Shown here: positions 40,662 to 49,725 of the stretch, piece by piece | How the letters are laid out: each line of letters starts with the position of its first letter | Position numbering within the stretch: position 1 is the first letter of the stretch | The notes under the pieces: model-generated | Seen by the model: only the letters and a program-made list of their open reading frames with translations | Told to the model about the DNA's origin: nothing | Databases searched by the model: none | Assembly: GCA_050301795.1 (NCBI GenBank) | Contig: JBNKZU010000033.1 | Location: 1-64,000, forward strand | DNA: 64,000 nt | Direction of reading: 5' to 3' | Origin: JBNKZU01 sp050301795 | GTDB taxonomy: Bacteria > Pseudomonadota > Gammaproteobacteria > Thiohalomonadales > Thiohalomonadaceae | Program-made: the position numbers and the translations under genes

Positions 40662-42479
40662 TTACTTTGACTCTCGTGCGGCGCGTTTACGCTCGTGCTC
40701 AACCAAAAGCTTTTTACGCAAACGGATATGGTTTGGTGTCACTTCCACAAGCTCATCATCATCAATAAACTCTAGTGCCTGCTCAAGGGTATGGACTTGC
40801 GGTGGAGTTAATACCTGAGCCTCATCGGTTCCAGAGGCGCGGACATTAGTCAACTGTTTACCCTTTAGAGCGTTAACCACCAGGTCATTATCGCGTGAGT
40901 GCAGACCGATGATCATCCCTTCATACACCTCTGCGCCGTGACCAATAAACATACGACCGCGCTCTTGTAGATTGAAAAGCGCATTGGTTAACGCTTTGCC
41001 CGGTGCATTGGCAATCATGACACCATTTTTGCGTGTACCATAATTACCGCGTTTGAAAGGCCCATAATGATCAAAAACGCTATAGATCAATCCCGAACCT
41101 TGAGTGGCGGTTAAAAATTCGGTACGGAAACCTATAAGACCCCGAGCAGGCATGATGTAATCAAGACGAACCCGACCCTGACCGTCGGGCACCATATTTT
41201 TGAGATCTGCACCCCTTGCACCGAGCTTCTCCATTACGCCACCCTGATGCTGCTCTTCAACATCAACGGTAACCTGCTCGAACGGCTCTTGAGGCTCACC
41301 ATCAATCGTACGGATGATCACCTCAGGACGAGAAACACCAAGCTCAAAGCCTTCGCGGCGCATCGTCTCGATCAACACCGACAAGTGGAGTTCACCACGA
41401 CCTGAAACACGGAATTTATCGGGATCAGATCCCTGTTCAACCCGTAATGCGACATTGTGAACCAACTCCTGATCCAGGCGCTCTTTAATCTGACGAGAAG
41501 TAACAAACTTCCCATCTTTACCCGCAAACGGAGAGTTATTGACCTGGAAGGTCATGCTTACGGTTGGCTCATCAACACTCAAAGGTGCCAGCGCCTCAAC
41601 AGCATTGGGATCGCATAGGGTATCTGAGATATTAAGCGGATCTAAACCCGTAAAACAGACAATATCCCCGGCTTGCGCCTCTTCGACTTCAACGCGCTCA
41701 AGCCCCATAAAACCGAATATCTGTAACAACCGACCATTGCGTCGTTGTCCTGAGCTATCTACGACCGTAACCGCTGTGTTTTTCTTAACGCGCCCACGTG
41801 TAATCCGGCCAATACCAATCACGCCGGTATAACTGTTGTAATCAAGTTGTGATACCTGTAATTGGAATGGATCCTCAGGTTCAACCTGTGGTGGATGCAC
41901 ATGATCGATAATCGCTTGCAGAAGTGGCGTCATATCCCCTTCACGAACGTCAGAATCCAAAGAGGCAAAGCCACCTAAGCCTGAGGCATATATCACAGGA
42001 AAATCTAGCTGTTCGTCAGTTGCCCCTAGACGGTCAAAAAGATCAAAGGTTTGATCCAGTGCCCAGTCAGGACGAGCCGCAGGACGGTCAACCTTATTTA
42101 CAACCACAATCGGATGGAGCCCTCTGGCGAGAGCCTTTGAAGTTACAAAACGTGTTTGAGGCATTGGCCCTTCAACCGCATCAACCAGCAACAGCACTGA
42201 ATCGACCATCGAGAGCACGCGCTCCACCTCACCACCAAAATCGGCATGTCCCGGAGTGTCGACGATATTAATCCGATAATCACCCCATTTAATCGCAGTG
42301 GGCTTGGCAAGAATGGTAATTCCTCGCTCCCGCTCCTGGTCATTGGAGTCCATTGCCCGCTCTTCAAGCTGGGTGCGCTCGTCGAGGGTATCCGATTGTT
42401 TTAAGAGTTGATCCACCAGCGTAGTTTTGCCATGGTCAACGTGTGCGATAATTGCTATGTTTCTTAGATTCTCAATCAC
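40662..42479 (-). CDS. typA: TypA/BipA, ribosome-associated translational GTPase
   Basis: GTPase of the elongation-factor family that acts on ribosomes in assembly and stress. The 605-residue protein has the G1 motif AHVDHGKTTLVD, G2 in RGITILAKPTAI, G3 DTPGHADFGGE and G4 NKVDRPAARPDW. EF-G-like domains II, III and V follow, then the BipA-specific C-terminal domain with YGTRKNGVMIAN and RARGxTGFRTEFL-like sequence. It is divergent from the gene at 42627. Confidence 0.97.
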   Translation of the reverse strand: MIENLRNIAIIAHVDHGKTTLVDQLLKQSDTLDERTQLEERAMDSNDQERERGITILAKPTAIKWGDYRINIVDTPGHADFGGEVERVLSMVDSVLLLVDAVEGPMPQTRFVTSKALARGLHPIVVVNKVDRPAARPDWALDQTFDLFDRLGATDEQLDFPVIYASGLGGFASLDSDVREGDMTPLLQAIIDHVHPPQVEPEDPFQLQVSQLDYNSYTGVIGIGRITRGRVKKNTAVTVVDSSGQRRNGRLLQIFGFMGLERVEVEEAQAGDIVCFTGLDPLNISDTLCDPNAVEALAPLSVDEPTVSMTFQVNNSPFAGKDGKFVTSRQIKERLDQELVHNVALRVEQGSDPDKFRVSGRGELHLSVLIETMRREGFELGVSRPEVIIRTIDGEPQEPFEQVTVDVEEQHQGGVMEKLGARGADLKNMVPDGQGRVRLDYIMPARGLIGFRTEFLTATQGSGLIYSVFDHYGPFKRGNYGTRKNGVMIANAPGKALTNALFNLQERGRMFIGHGAEVYEGMIIGLHSRDNDLVVNALKGKQLTNVRASGTDEAQVLTPPQVHTLEQALEFIDDDELVEVTPNHIRLRKKLLVEHERKRAARESK

Positions 42480-42570
42480 TGAACAGGATCCTGTTGAAAA
42501 ATTTTGCGCGATTGTACAGCAGATATATTCAGACTACACCTTTATATAAGAAAATGTTAATTTTCTAAGC

Positions 42571-42576
42571 TATAAT
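42571..42576 (+). promoter_or_regulatory. -10 element upstream of the SseB-like gene
   Basis: A perfect TATAAT lies 51 bases before the start codon at 42627. No clear -35 is seen at the usual distance; instead an AGAAAA/TTTTCT inverted repeat (42549-42567) lies just upstream. It may be an extended or activator-assisted promoter. Confidence 0.4.
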
Positions 42577-42626
42577 TGTCACCCTAACCTTGTGAATGAT
42601 ACCTATAGACCCTAGTAGAGAATTTT

Positions 42627-43028
42627 ATGACTGAATCGTTTATCCCGACCAACGACCTGGAAAAACATATTGTCGCCGCACAATCCGGTGAGTTGGATCA
42701 AACTCAATTCATGCAGGAGCTACTCAAAGGCGAGTTGTTTATGCCGATCCAGGACAGTTCAACCGTTGATGGATTGCAAACCTCTCAAAGCGCCACCCCT
42801 TTAACGCTTGAGGATGGTAATGGCGTCGAAACTCTGATTCTGTTCACCAGCCCTGAGCGAGCCAAGGGTTTCCTTGATGAATTTCCAGAATATAAGGGCG
42901 GGCTACTTGCTGAGTTTACCTGGATACTGGAAAAGATTGGTAAAGGACATGCGATTTCAATTAATCCCAACTGGTCAACCGGCTTGGATATGGCTCCCGA
43001 ACTCATTGATCAGTTAACAACAAAATAA
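42627..43028 (+). CDS. SseB N-terminal-domain family protein
   Basis: A 133-residue cytoplasmic protein matching the N-terminal domain of SseB-type proteins: a helical start (LEKHIVAAQSGELDQTQFMQELL), then strands ELFMPIQD and LILFTSPERAKGFL, and the C-terminal GHAISINPNWSTGLDMAPELIDQL. The function of this domain is unknown. It is 30 bases before the lysine-rich membrane protein gene on the same strand, so the two may be co-transcribed. Confidence 0.8.
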   Translation: MTESFIPTNDLEKHIVAAQSGELDQTQFMQELLKGELFMPIQDSSTVDGLQTSQSATPLTLEDGNGVETLILFTSPERAKGFLDEFPEYKGGLLAEFTWILEKIGKGHAISINPNWSTGLDMAPELIDQLTTK

Positions 43029-43058
43029 AATCAACACTATCTATTCAAGGAGTAGATC

Positions 43059-44108
43059 ATGGCAGATGAAAATGAAACTAAAAATACAAATGAAAATACA
43101 CCCTCAGTCGCAACAAAAACTGAATCTATGACCCCAGAGATGAGTGCCGCAATCAAAAAAGAGTCTGCACAAAAACCCAGTGTAAAAAAGAAAGCGGCCG
43201 TTAAGAAAAAGGCAGCACCGAAGAAGAAAGCTGCTGTAAAGAAAAAGGCTGCGCCTAAAAAGAAAGCAACGACCAAAAAAGCGACTGTGGCTAAAGAATC
43301 TGCCCCAGCAAAAAGCGCCAACAAAACTGAACAGGTAAAAGCGTCAACCCCACCTTCAGAAAACACCGAGCAAGAGGTCATTAAGGAGAAGCTGGCCGCA
43401 ATGGGGATCTCGGTAAACAACAGCAACGCAAGCCCTGCTCAGCCAAAAGCACCAAAACCAAAGAGCGATTCACCGAAGATTGCACAACCAACTCAGGCGA
43501 AAAAGATATGGCCAATTGCGGTGATAATGATCGTTTCGGTACTGATTCTGTTTAACTGGATTAAAAGCTGTTCCACTGATGCAATCAACACCGCATCAAA
43601 TCAACCAGCCCCTGAAGCCGTTACACAGCACGTCGAAGAGGCCACTACTCAAAGCCCTTCAGAGCCTCTCAAAGATGAAGCTCAACCTACAATCGTCACT
43701 GATAAAACAGTGGTTGCGCCGAGTGATATCTCTGATAGCTCACCTTCAGAACCTGCTACAGAGGCTACCGGTGCAGCAGACCTGGTACTGCCTCCAGAAG
43801 AGATGAAAGAGATTGTTGAAGAGAGCAAGCTCACTGATGTCGATGTCATTGTGCAATCGATTAAATCTCATCTGAAAAGTGATGATGAATCAGATGCCGC
43901 AACAAGTAGTGACTCTTCAGCTAAAACCACACCAAAGCCAGGAGAGCCATCAGCCGTTGATCAACAAGGCAATCCACCGGTTCAGTACTACTATCCACGG
44001 ATTTATAACATCTACCCATCCTATCCACCCGCATACTATCCTCCACAACCCTATGGAGGCTATTACTATCCACCTCAGGGAAACCCTTACCCACCTCAAG
44101 GTGAATAG
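43059..44108 (+). CDS. membrane protein with histone-H1-like Lys/Ala repeats and Tyr/Pro-rich tail
   Basis: A 349-residue protein without a recognised family. Residues about 39-90 are near-perfect repeats of KKKAA(V/P), as in bacterial histone H1-like DNA-binding proteins. A linker with KEKLAAMGISVNNS follows, then one membrane segment (about 150-168, WPIAVIMIVSVLILFNWI). The C-terminal half is acidic and Pro/Ser/Thr-rich, ending in YPSYPPAYYPPQPYGGYYYPP (about 325-345). The basic part is predicted cytoplasmic and the tail periplasmic, so the protein could tether DNA to the membrane; that is inference. AAGGAG precedes the start. Confidence 0.7.
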   Translation: MADENETKNTNENTPSVATKTESMTPEMSAAIKKESAQKPSVKKKAAVKKKAAPKKKAAVKKKAAPKKKATTKKATVAKESAPAKSANKTEQVKASTPPSENTEQEVIKEKLAAMGISVNNSNASPAQPKAPKPKSDSPKIAQPTQAKKIWPIAVIMIVSVLILFNWIKSCSTDAINTASNQPAPEAVTQHVEEATTQSPSEPLKDEAQPTIVTDKTVVAPSDISDSSPSEPATEATGAADLVLPPEEMKEIVEESKLTDVDVIVQSIKSHLKSDDESDAATSSDSSAKTTPKPGEPSAVDQQGNPPVQYYYPRIYNIYPSYPPAYYPPQPYGGYYYPPQGNPYPPQGE

Positions 44109-44117
44109 GTCTTGATG

Positions 44118-44161
44118 ATGAGCAGGTCAAATGGCCTGCTCATACTCATTAATTTTTTTTT
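44118..44161 (+). terminator. probable terminator after the Lys-rich membrane protein gene
   Basis: ATGAGCAGG (44118-44126) pairs with CCTGCTCAT (44135-44143) around an 8-base loop. A long T run (44153-44161) follows after 9 bases, slightly too far for a textbook terminator. Confidence 0.5.
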
Positions 44162-44230
44162 AGATGGTGTTAGAATAGCCAGCGAAATTTTTGACCACAC
44201 ATAACTATTAAAATCAAATAAGGTAGATAT

Positions 44231-44698
44231 ATGAAGTTCCCATCGTTTAATCAGATTGTGATTGCTCTTGCCATTTCTGTTGTTATTGCACTCTTAGGCT
44301 ACCTCCTTTTTGGGCTTCTCGGTTTAAGTGAAATTCAGCCCAAGAACATCTTTGTTAATGCCATTGCTCTTGGCGCTTTTCTTGGTGCAATCCTCGCGTC
44401 AAGCTTCGCAGTTTCATCAACGACGACAAAGATTGAGAATCCCAAAACCATCTTCATCGGCAACCTTGCTTTTAAAGCAAATACCGAACAACTACGTGAA
44501 CTGTTTAGTCAATTTGGAATGGTGCAATCGGTTCGCATTATGACGGATCGCGTCACCCGTCGACCTAGAGGATTTGCCTTTGTTGAGATGGATCGTGCAG
44601 CGGCAGATAAAGCCATTAAGGCGCTCGATGGCCATGAGTTTTTGGGTCGCCAACTCAGAGTTAGTGAAGGCCTTGATAAACGAAGTGATGATGAGTAA
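44231..44698 (+). CDS. membrane-anchored RRM RNA-binding protein
   Basis: A 155-residue protein with two membrane segments (about 9-31 and 41-62) followed by a complete RNA-recognition motif (about 73-146). RNP2 is TIFIGNL (73-79) and RNP1 is RGFAFVEM (113-120), with the usual LFSQFGMVQSVRIM between. Soluble bacterial RRM proteins are well known; the membrane anchor is the unusual part and should place the RRM on the cytoplasmic face. TAAGGT lies 8 bases before the start. The gene stands alone between two terminators. Confidence 0.85.
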   Translation: MKFPSFNQIVIALAISVVIALLGYLLFGLLGLSEIQPKNIFVNAIALGAFLGAILASSFAVSSTTTKIENPKTIFIGNLAFKANTEQLRELFSQFGMVQSVRIMTDRVTRRPRGFAFVEMDRAAADKAIKALDGHEFLGRQLRVSEGLDKRSDDE

Positions 44699-44722
44699 CG
44701 AGGCTCTTTCTTCCTAGACATC

Positions 44723-44752
44723 AGGGTGGATATGCGTTGGTGTATCCACCTT
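44723..44752. terminator. hairpin between convergent genes
   Basis: AGGGTGGATA (44723-44732) pairs with TATCCACCTT (44743-44752), with one G-T pair and a 10-base loop, between the stops of the RRM gene and trmO. T-richness after it is weak on both strands, so efficiency is uncertain. Confidence 0.5.
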
Positions 44753-44753
44753 A

Positions 44754-45452
44754 TTAATCAACCATCTCCACAGCGATAATCTCAGCCTGTCCGTTGTCTA
44801 CCTTCCACTTCACATTATAGTGATCCAGTAGCAAACCATAGATTCGATCCGCAGCAGCATCTTGGTGATACTGTGGGCGAGGATCATAGGCAATGCTCTT
44901 TTCGATGAGGTTTTTAAACGATAGCGGTAGATCTTCAACAACCTCACTCGCCTGTTTAGTCCAGTTGATCTTTAGACGTAGTTGCGGTGATTGATCAGCA
45001 TATCCCGCTGTCGCATTTTCAATTCGATCAACATAAGGGATATAAGGCTTGATATCCATTACCGGAGTGCCTTCAATCAAATCCTGTCCTGAGATGGCAA
45101 TGCGAACTGAGTCTTTATTAACCGAGATGCCCTCAAATTTAACGACAGATAGCCCGAGAGGATTGGGTCGGAACATACTACGTGTTGCAAACACACCCAT
45201 CTTTTTGTTTCCGCCCAATCGTGGTGGACGCACAGACGGCTTCCAACCTTGTGCCGCTGTCTGATGGAAGTGAAACACAACCCATAGGTGTGAAAACGCT
45301 TCTAAACCGGCAAAGGCCTCAGGTTGTGCATACTCGGCAAAGATCTCAATCTCACCATAGGCATACTCAATTAACCCTGGTTGTCGTGGCGTTCCGAACT
45401 TCTCCTTAAAACAGGAGTGAACCACACCGATAGGATTTAGATTTATAGTCAT
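44754..45452 (-). CDS. trmO: TrmO (TsaA), tRNA t6A37 N6-methyltransferase
   Basis: Methylates the threonylcarbamoyladenosine at position 37 of threonine tRNAs using S-adenosylmethionine. The 232-residue protein has the TsaA signatures IGVVHSCFKEKFGTPRQPGL, FSHLWVVFHFH, SMFRPNPLGLSVVKF and DIKPYIPYVD, with a C-terminal extension from about 165. It is a single gene convergent with the RRM gene. Confidence 0.92.
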   Translation of the reverse strand: MTINLNPIGVVHSCFKEKFGTPRQPGLIEYAYGEIEIFAEYAQPEAFAGLEAFSHLWVVFHFHQTAAQGWKPSVRPPRLGGNKKMGVFATRSMFRPNPLGLSVVKFEGISVNKDSVRIAISGQDLIEGTPVMDIKPYIPYVDRIENATAGYADQSPQLRLKINWTKQASEVVEDLPLSFKNLIEKSIAYDPRPQYHQDAAADRIYGLLLDHYNVKWKVDNGQAEIIAVEMVD

Positions 45453-45556
45453 CGATTAACAACTCTCTATACAGGGGAAGTCTGAACAATTGATCCATCA
45501 TAGCCTTTATCGGCGCTATTGGTGTATCCCAGATTCTCATCAAGTCGCATTGCGAT

Positions 45557-45595
45557 GTGACAATCCAAAACGGAAAAAACACTGGATTGCTTCAC
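45557..45595. repeat. palindromic repeat with CAATCCA/TGGATTG arms
   Basis: GTGACAATCCA (45557-45567) and TGGATTGCTTCAC (45583-45595) form an inverted repeat with a 2-base bulge. The wording CTGGATTGCTTCACTTCG and GCATTGCGATG around it is like a dispersed palindrome seen in many bacterial chromosomes (TGGATTGCTTCG...GCAATG). It lies in the 214-base gap between trmO and the cysteine-cluster gene, which has no credible gene of its own. Confidence 0.45.
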
Positions 45596-45621
45596 TTCGT
45601 CACTTAATCAGACACACCCTG

Positions 45622-45648
45622 GATCAAAAAAGGGGCGATATGCCCCTT
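45622..45648 (-). terminator. intrinsic terminator of the cysteine-cluster gene
   Basis: On the minus strand AAGGGGC (45648-45642) pairs with GCCCCTT (45636-45630) around a 5-base loop and runs into T. It lies 19 bases beyond the stop of the gene at 45667. Confidence 0.88.
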
Positions 45649-45666
45649 GAGGTGAATCATAGCCGT

Positions 45667-46554
45667 TTAAACGACATCGACAGGATCAACATCCGGTGAG
45701 TAGTCATCACCTGGCTCAACCTTGGGGGTTTCTGCCTCTTTCTTGGATACTCGAGATTCGTAGGCACCCTCTTTACTCTTGATACCCTCTTCACCGAAAA
45801 GAACATGTTTCAAGAAATCGAAACCAAACAGCATCAGCTCTACATCATCAATCAGAAGTTTTGACAGACGTTCAGGCTCGACCTCAAAGCTTTGCTGAAA
45901 ACCGTCACTGGCGACAAAGGTGCGAAAACGGTCAACATCGTAACAGGTCATAAAAAAGAGCTGACGACTACGAAGCGAAGGCTTACCGATGGTTGCACCA
46001 GAGGACTTCTTCTTTAGAATCAACTGACGCCAACCACGACCGAGATCATCGTACTCTTTAACACCCTGATCCGTGCGATACTCATCAATGGTCATCTTGT
46101 TATCTTCAAAATGACCCTTGCAGTGAGGCTCCTCAACCAGAGCGTATTGGTTGGTATCGGTATATTCATCCTGTTTACGCATTGAGACCAGACCAACCGG
46201 GTAGTAACGGCAGGCAGTGGGGCGATCCTCATAGACACTACAACCTTCATCCACCATAAAACGACAAGCAGTACCACCATCGGCCGGTCTGAACTTAACA
46301 CCGGCAATACCATCCTTCTCAAACTCAAACGGTACGGTGTACTCTTTAAGAAACTCACTGGAGTCGATATCCAGTCGGTTCTTCAGACGAATAATATCGT
46401 AAGGGGTCAACGTAATATCAATATTGCTACAACAGGCGTTAAAGCAGGAGATTCCAGGATAGCATTTGAATGAGATCTCTTTTGTTCCGGGTAACAGGTT
46501 AGGAACCAGCGGACTGGCCGGGATAGGAGAGTCTTTTACATGTACATCGGTCAT
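45667..46554 (-). CDS. YkgJ-family cysteine cluster protein
   Basis: A 295-residue protein with a cysteine-rich metal-binding domain (about 30-150): FKCYPGISCFNACCSNIDITLTPYDIIRLKNRL, then GTACRFMVDEGCSVYEDRPTACRYYP. This is the CxxxCC and CxxRPxxCR pattern of the YkgJ/zinc-iron-chelating family. The C-terminal half has no recognised motif and ends acidic. The family's function is unclear (metal binding, possibly assembly or redox). It lies 163 bases after the aprA stop, beyond the aprA terminator, on the same strand. Confidence 0.8.
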   Translation of the reverse strand: MTDVHVKDSPIPASPLVPNLLPGTKEISFKCYPGISCFNACCSNIDITLTPYDIIRLKNRLDIDSSEFLKEYTVPFEFEKDGIAGVKFRPADGGTACRFMVDEGCSVYEDRPTACRYYPVGLVSMRKQDEYTDTNQYALVEEPHCKGHFEDNKMTIDEYRTDQGVKEYDDLGRGWRQLILKKKSSGATIGKPSLRSRQLFFMTCYDVDRFRTFVASDGFQQSFEVEPERLSKLLIDDVELMLFGFDFLKHVLFGEEGIKSKEGAYESRVSKKEAETPKVEPGDDYSPDVDPVDVV

Positions 46555-46661
46555 AGTGTTTCTCTTTCAATGAATACGTTTAGCGATCACTAACTTGATC
46601 CTGATAGGGCTGCATATCATACAGTAGTTGAGTGATTGGTAAAAATACTGACTTTATAAGG

Positions 46662-46690
46662 TAAAAAGCCGGGCTCAATTGAGCCCGGCT
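46662..46690 (-). terminator. intrinsic terminator of aprBA
   Basis: AGCCGGGCTCAA (46667-46678) and TTGAGCCCGGCT (46679-46690) are perfect inverted copies, a very stable hairpin, followed by T on the minus strand. It lies 27 bases beyond the aprA stop. Confidence 0.93.
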
Positions 46691-46717
46691 CTTTAGTCAT
46701 TACAACTCAAGCAGAAA

Positions 46718-48715
46718 TTACTTGAACAGTTTTGACTTGTCTACGAGATCAACGTGAGCACGCTTGAAGCAAGTCCACTCTTTGGTCTCTTTGTTGTAGA
46801 TTGAGTTTACGAAGCACTTCCAGTTCTCTTCGTCGACAAAGTTCTTGTCTGCACGATAGTAGAATCCTGGGTAACGTGACTCTTCACGGAACTGGATATG
46901 TTTCATGTGTGCTTCTGCAGTCAGGATGCGGTGATAGTTCTCCCACGCGCGGAGCAGTTCGTGCAGGTCTTTAGCACGCATCTTCTCAGCATCTTCCTTC
47001 AGCATTCCCAGCTTCTCTTCAGCAACAGCCATCATGTGGTCGTTGGTGGTGTAGTAGGTAGCAACACCAGCAACGTACTCATCCATAATCTTCTGTAAAC
47101 GGAACTGAAGCATCTTAGGAGTGATGTAATTAGGGTTAACATCGATCGCAGTGGTGTAGTCCTTGTGCTCAAGGTAGGTACGAACTGGCTGATAGATTTC
47201 GTTAACCAGATCTTCAACAGAAGTATCCAGCTCAGGAGTGAAATCTTTGTTGTCCAGAACATACTTAACCATAGACTTGGCAGCCAAACGACCTTCAGCA
47301 TGTGAACCTGATGAGAACTTGTGACCAGATGCACCAACACCGTCACCTGCTGTGAACAGACCGCCAACAGTGGTCATACCACGGTAGCCCCAGTTCCAGC
47401 CTGATGGTAGGTGTGAAGGAACACCAGCTTCAGTCTCTTCTGTAGGTGCGCCAACATCTTCTGGGCCAGAAGTCCAGATTCCGCAGCAACCTGAGTGTGA
47501 ACCTAACAGGTATGGCTCGGTAGGCATCAGCTCTGAGTTCTTCTTCTCAGGCTCGATATTCTCACCAACCCAGATACCACACTGGCCTACGCACATATCA
47601 AGGAAGTCTTCCCATGCTTCTGCTTCGAGATGCTTAACTTCACGAGGAGACAGTGTCTCACGCAGTTTTGCAAGTGCAGTAACAGTATCCATCCAGATAG
47701 GACCACGACCTTCCTTCATCTCTTTGAGCATCAGGTGGTTACGCAGACATGATGCAGGAACAGCAGCCTGACCATATGGAGGGTAGTCATCAAGCATCTC
47801 TTTGTTGCGAGTCATGTAAGTCTCGCCAAGAGCGTTAGTCGCTTGTGATTTGAACAGCAGGAACCATGCGCCTACAGGACCGTAACCGTCTTTGAAACGG
47901 GTAGGTACAAAGCGGTTTTCCATCAGAGTCAGCTCAGCACCAGCCTCTGCAGCCATCGAGTAGGTAGAACCTGCGTTCCATACTGGATACCATGCACGAC
48001 CTGTACCTTCACCAACTGAACGTGGGCGGAAGATGTTTACACAACCACCAGCAGCCAGCAGGATAGCTTTCGCTTTGAAGACATACAGCTTGTGGTCACG
48101 AGTAGAGAAACCAACTGCACCGGCAACGCGGCTAGGGTCGTTCTTGTCGTTAACCAGCTTAACGATGAATACACGCTCTTGAATACGCTCAGTACCAATC
48201 GCTTTCTTTGCAGCTTCTGCAACGATCCACTTGTAAGACTCACCGTTGATCATGATCTGCCACTTACCTGAACGGACTGGCTTGCCGCCGTCTTTCAGTG
48301 GAGTCATACCTTTTGAACCATCGTGACGCTCGCCGTTCTCGTCAGTTTTCCAGATTGGGAGACCCCACTCTTCGAACAGGTGAACAGACTCGTCAACGTG
48401 GCGACCAAGGTCATATGCCAAGTCATCACGAGTGATACCCATCAGGTCGTTAGAAACCATACGGGCATAATCCGCAGGATCCTGCTCTGGACCGATGTAG
48501 GTGTTGATAGCAGAGAGACCCTGTGCAACCGCACCAGAGCGGTCAAGCGCAGCTTTATCAACCAGTTTGATTTTCATTTCACGACCGAGCTCAGCTTCAG
48601 CTTGCTTTGCCCAAGGCATGATTTCAAATGCAGCACCGCAGTTTGCCATGCCGCCGCCGATCATAAGAATATCGACTTCTTCTTCAATGACGTCTGGATT
48701 TCCAAATTCAGCCAT
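46718..48715 (-). CDS. aprA: AprA, adenylylsulfate (APS) reductase alpha subunit
   Basis: FAD subunit of APS reductase, working in reverse to join sulfite and AMP into APS in the cytoplasm. The 665-residue protein has the N-terminal FAD motif DILMIGGGMANCGAAFE (about 14-30), KAALDRSGAVAQGLSAIN, the GGCVNIFRPRS and RFVPTRFKDGYGPVGAWFLL active-site regions, and SSGSHAEGRLAAK. Length is standard. aprB precedes it by 38 bases. Together with Sat it produces ATP and sulfate from sulfite. Confidence 0.98.
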   Translation of the reverse strand: MAEFGNPDVIEEEVDILMIGGGMANCGAAFEIMPWAKQAEAELGREMKIKLVDKAALDRSGAVAQGLSAINTYIGPEQDPADYARMVSNDLMGITRDDLAYDLGRHVDESVHLFEEWGLPIWKTDENGERHDGSKGMTPLKDGGKPVRSGKWQIMINGESYKWIVAEAAKKAIGTERIQERVFIVKLVNDKNDPSRVAGAVGFSTRDHKLYVFKAKAILLAAGGCVNIFRPRSVGEGTGRAWYPVWNAGSTYSMAAEAGAELTLMENRFVPTRFKDGYGPVGAWFLLFKSQATNALGETYMTRNKEMLDDYPPYGQAAVPASCLRNHLMLKEMKEGRGPIWMDTVTALAKLRETLSPREVKHLEAEAWEDFLDMCVGQCGIWVGENIEPEKKNSELMPTEPYLLGSHSGCCGIWTSGPEDVGAPTEETEAGVPSHLPSGWNWGYRGMTTVGGLFTAGDGVGASGHKFSSGSHAEGRLAAKSMVKYVLDNKDFTPELDTSVEDLVNEIYQPVRTYLEHKDYTTAIDVNPNYITPKMLQFRLQKIMDEYVAGVATYYTTNDHMMAVAEEKLGMLKEDAEKMRAKDLHELLRAWENYHRILTAEAHMKHIQFREESRYPGFYYRADKNFVDEENWKCFVNSIYNKETKEWTCFKRAHVDLVDKSKLFK

Positions 48716-48753
48716 TTCTAAATCCTCTTAATTTAATTAAGTTCTAAGCCGTA

Positions 48754-49227
48754 TTACTTACGAATCAGCTCGCTAGGGTCGCCTGCACGGTAACCGTTCT
48801 GCTCATTGTGGTTAAAGAAACCAGGAGCAGTGATGTTAGCCATGTCAGCTTCAGCCTTACCAGCATAAGGATCGATAGAACCTTCAGGAGTGGTACGGAT
48901 AGGAAACTTGAAGCGCTTGAGGGTGCCGTTACGGAACTTAATGGTCCACATAATTGAATCAGAACCACGAAGAGGCTGTACAGAACCACCGAGAGGGACA
49001 ACGTCAGCATAGTGACGGGCTTCGATAGCATTCTGAGGACAGATCTTAACGCAAGAGTAGCACTCCCAGCACTGCTCAGGCTCTTGATTGAAAGATTTCA
49101 TGGCATGACCAGTTTCTGAGCCGTCTTTGTCCAGCTTCATCAGGTCGTGGGGGCAGATGTACATGCAAGCAGTCCGGTCCTGACCCTTGCAGCCATCGCA
49201 TTTGTCGGTACGTACAAATGTTGGCAT
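48754..49227 (-). CDS. aprB: AprB, APS reductase beta subunit (ferredoxin type)
   Basis: Electron-transfer subunit of 157 residues with two [4Fe-4S] clusters: CDGCKGQDRTACMYICP (about 10-26) and CWECYSCVKICPQNAIEARHYADVVPLGG (about 53-81). A C-terminal tail wraps AprA. AAAGGAG precedes the start by 5-6 bases. The membrane electron acceptor (AprM or QmoABC) is not in this window. It is divergent from soeABC across about 620 bases. Confidence 0.97.
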   Translation of the reverse strand: MPTFVRTDKCDGCKGQDRTACMYICPHDLMKLDKDGSETGHAMKSFNQEPEQCWECYSCVKICPQNAIEARHYADVVPLGGSVQPLRGSDSIMWTIKFRNGTLKRFKFPIRTTPEGSIDPYAGKAEADMANITAPGFFNHNEQNGYRAGDPSELIRK

Positions 49228-49725
49228 ATTAATGCTCCTTTGGTTTTCAACTTCAGTTAAAATACCACCGTAAAACTACGGTAATCTTTAAAACCACGTT
49301 TGCGAACAGTCATTAAAATAATCTCTGTTCTAAATCTAGCCGAATATTATGTCAAAAATCCGACAGTGAACCCGGCCTTGAAAAATCGGGAAGCGCTACA
49401 ATAGCTCCTCTGCTTCCACAGTCCAAACAGAACAATCTTTAGGAAGCATAAGCTTGGCTTATTAGGAATTAATAACATTCCATATTCCTTTCACTCTTCC
49501 ACGGAAAAATCACCGATAATGATCACAACTCCTGTCGTGTGAACCGCAAATTATAGCACACGCACCTATCTCCAACTCAGCCTCGACAGTCGGCCTCCTA
49601 CCGCCAATGACCAAGCCATCCACCGAAGCTTATATGCACTAAACATGGCCGCCATTACTTATCAATAGATATAAAATTTTTGTTCTAATTCGGGTAGTAG
49701 TTGATTGGTTTTGTCAGAAAACAGA
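49228..49725. other. intergenic region between divergent aprBA and soeABC
   Basis: About 500 bases with no supported gene. It should contain the aprBA promoter on the minus strand. A CCGTA-AAAC-TACGG hairpin lies at 49269-49282 in the aprB leader. The remainder shows no repeat or conserved motif I could recognise. Confidence 0.5.

Noticed and set aside
43037..43426. Hydrophobic open frame antisense to the Lys-rich protein
   Set aside because: Antisense of AAA/GCA-rich repeats gives Phe/Ala runs; this is a composition artefact.
45490..45699. Plus-strand frame upstream of the apr region
   Set aside because: Overlaps a palindromic repeat, a terminator and the end of the cysteine-cluster gene; not coding.
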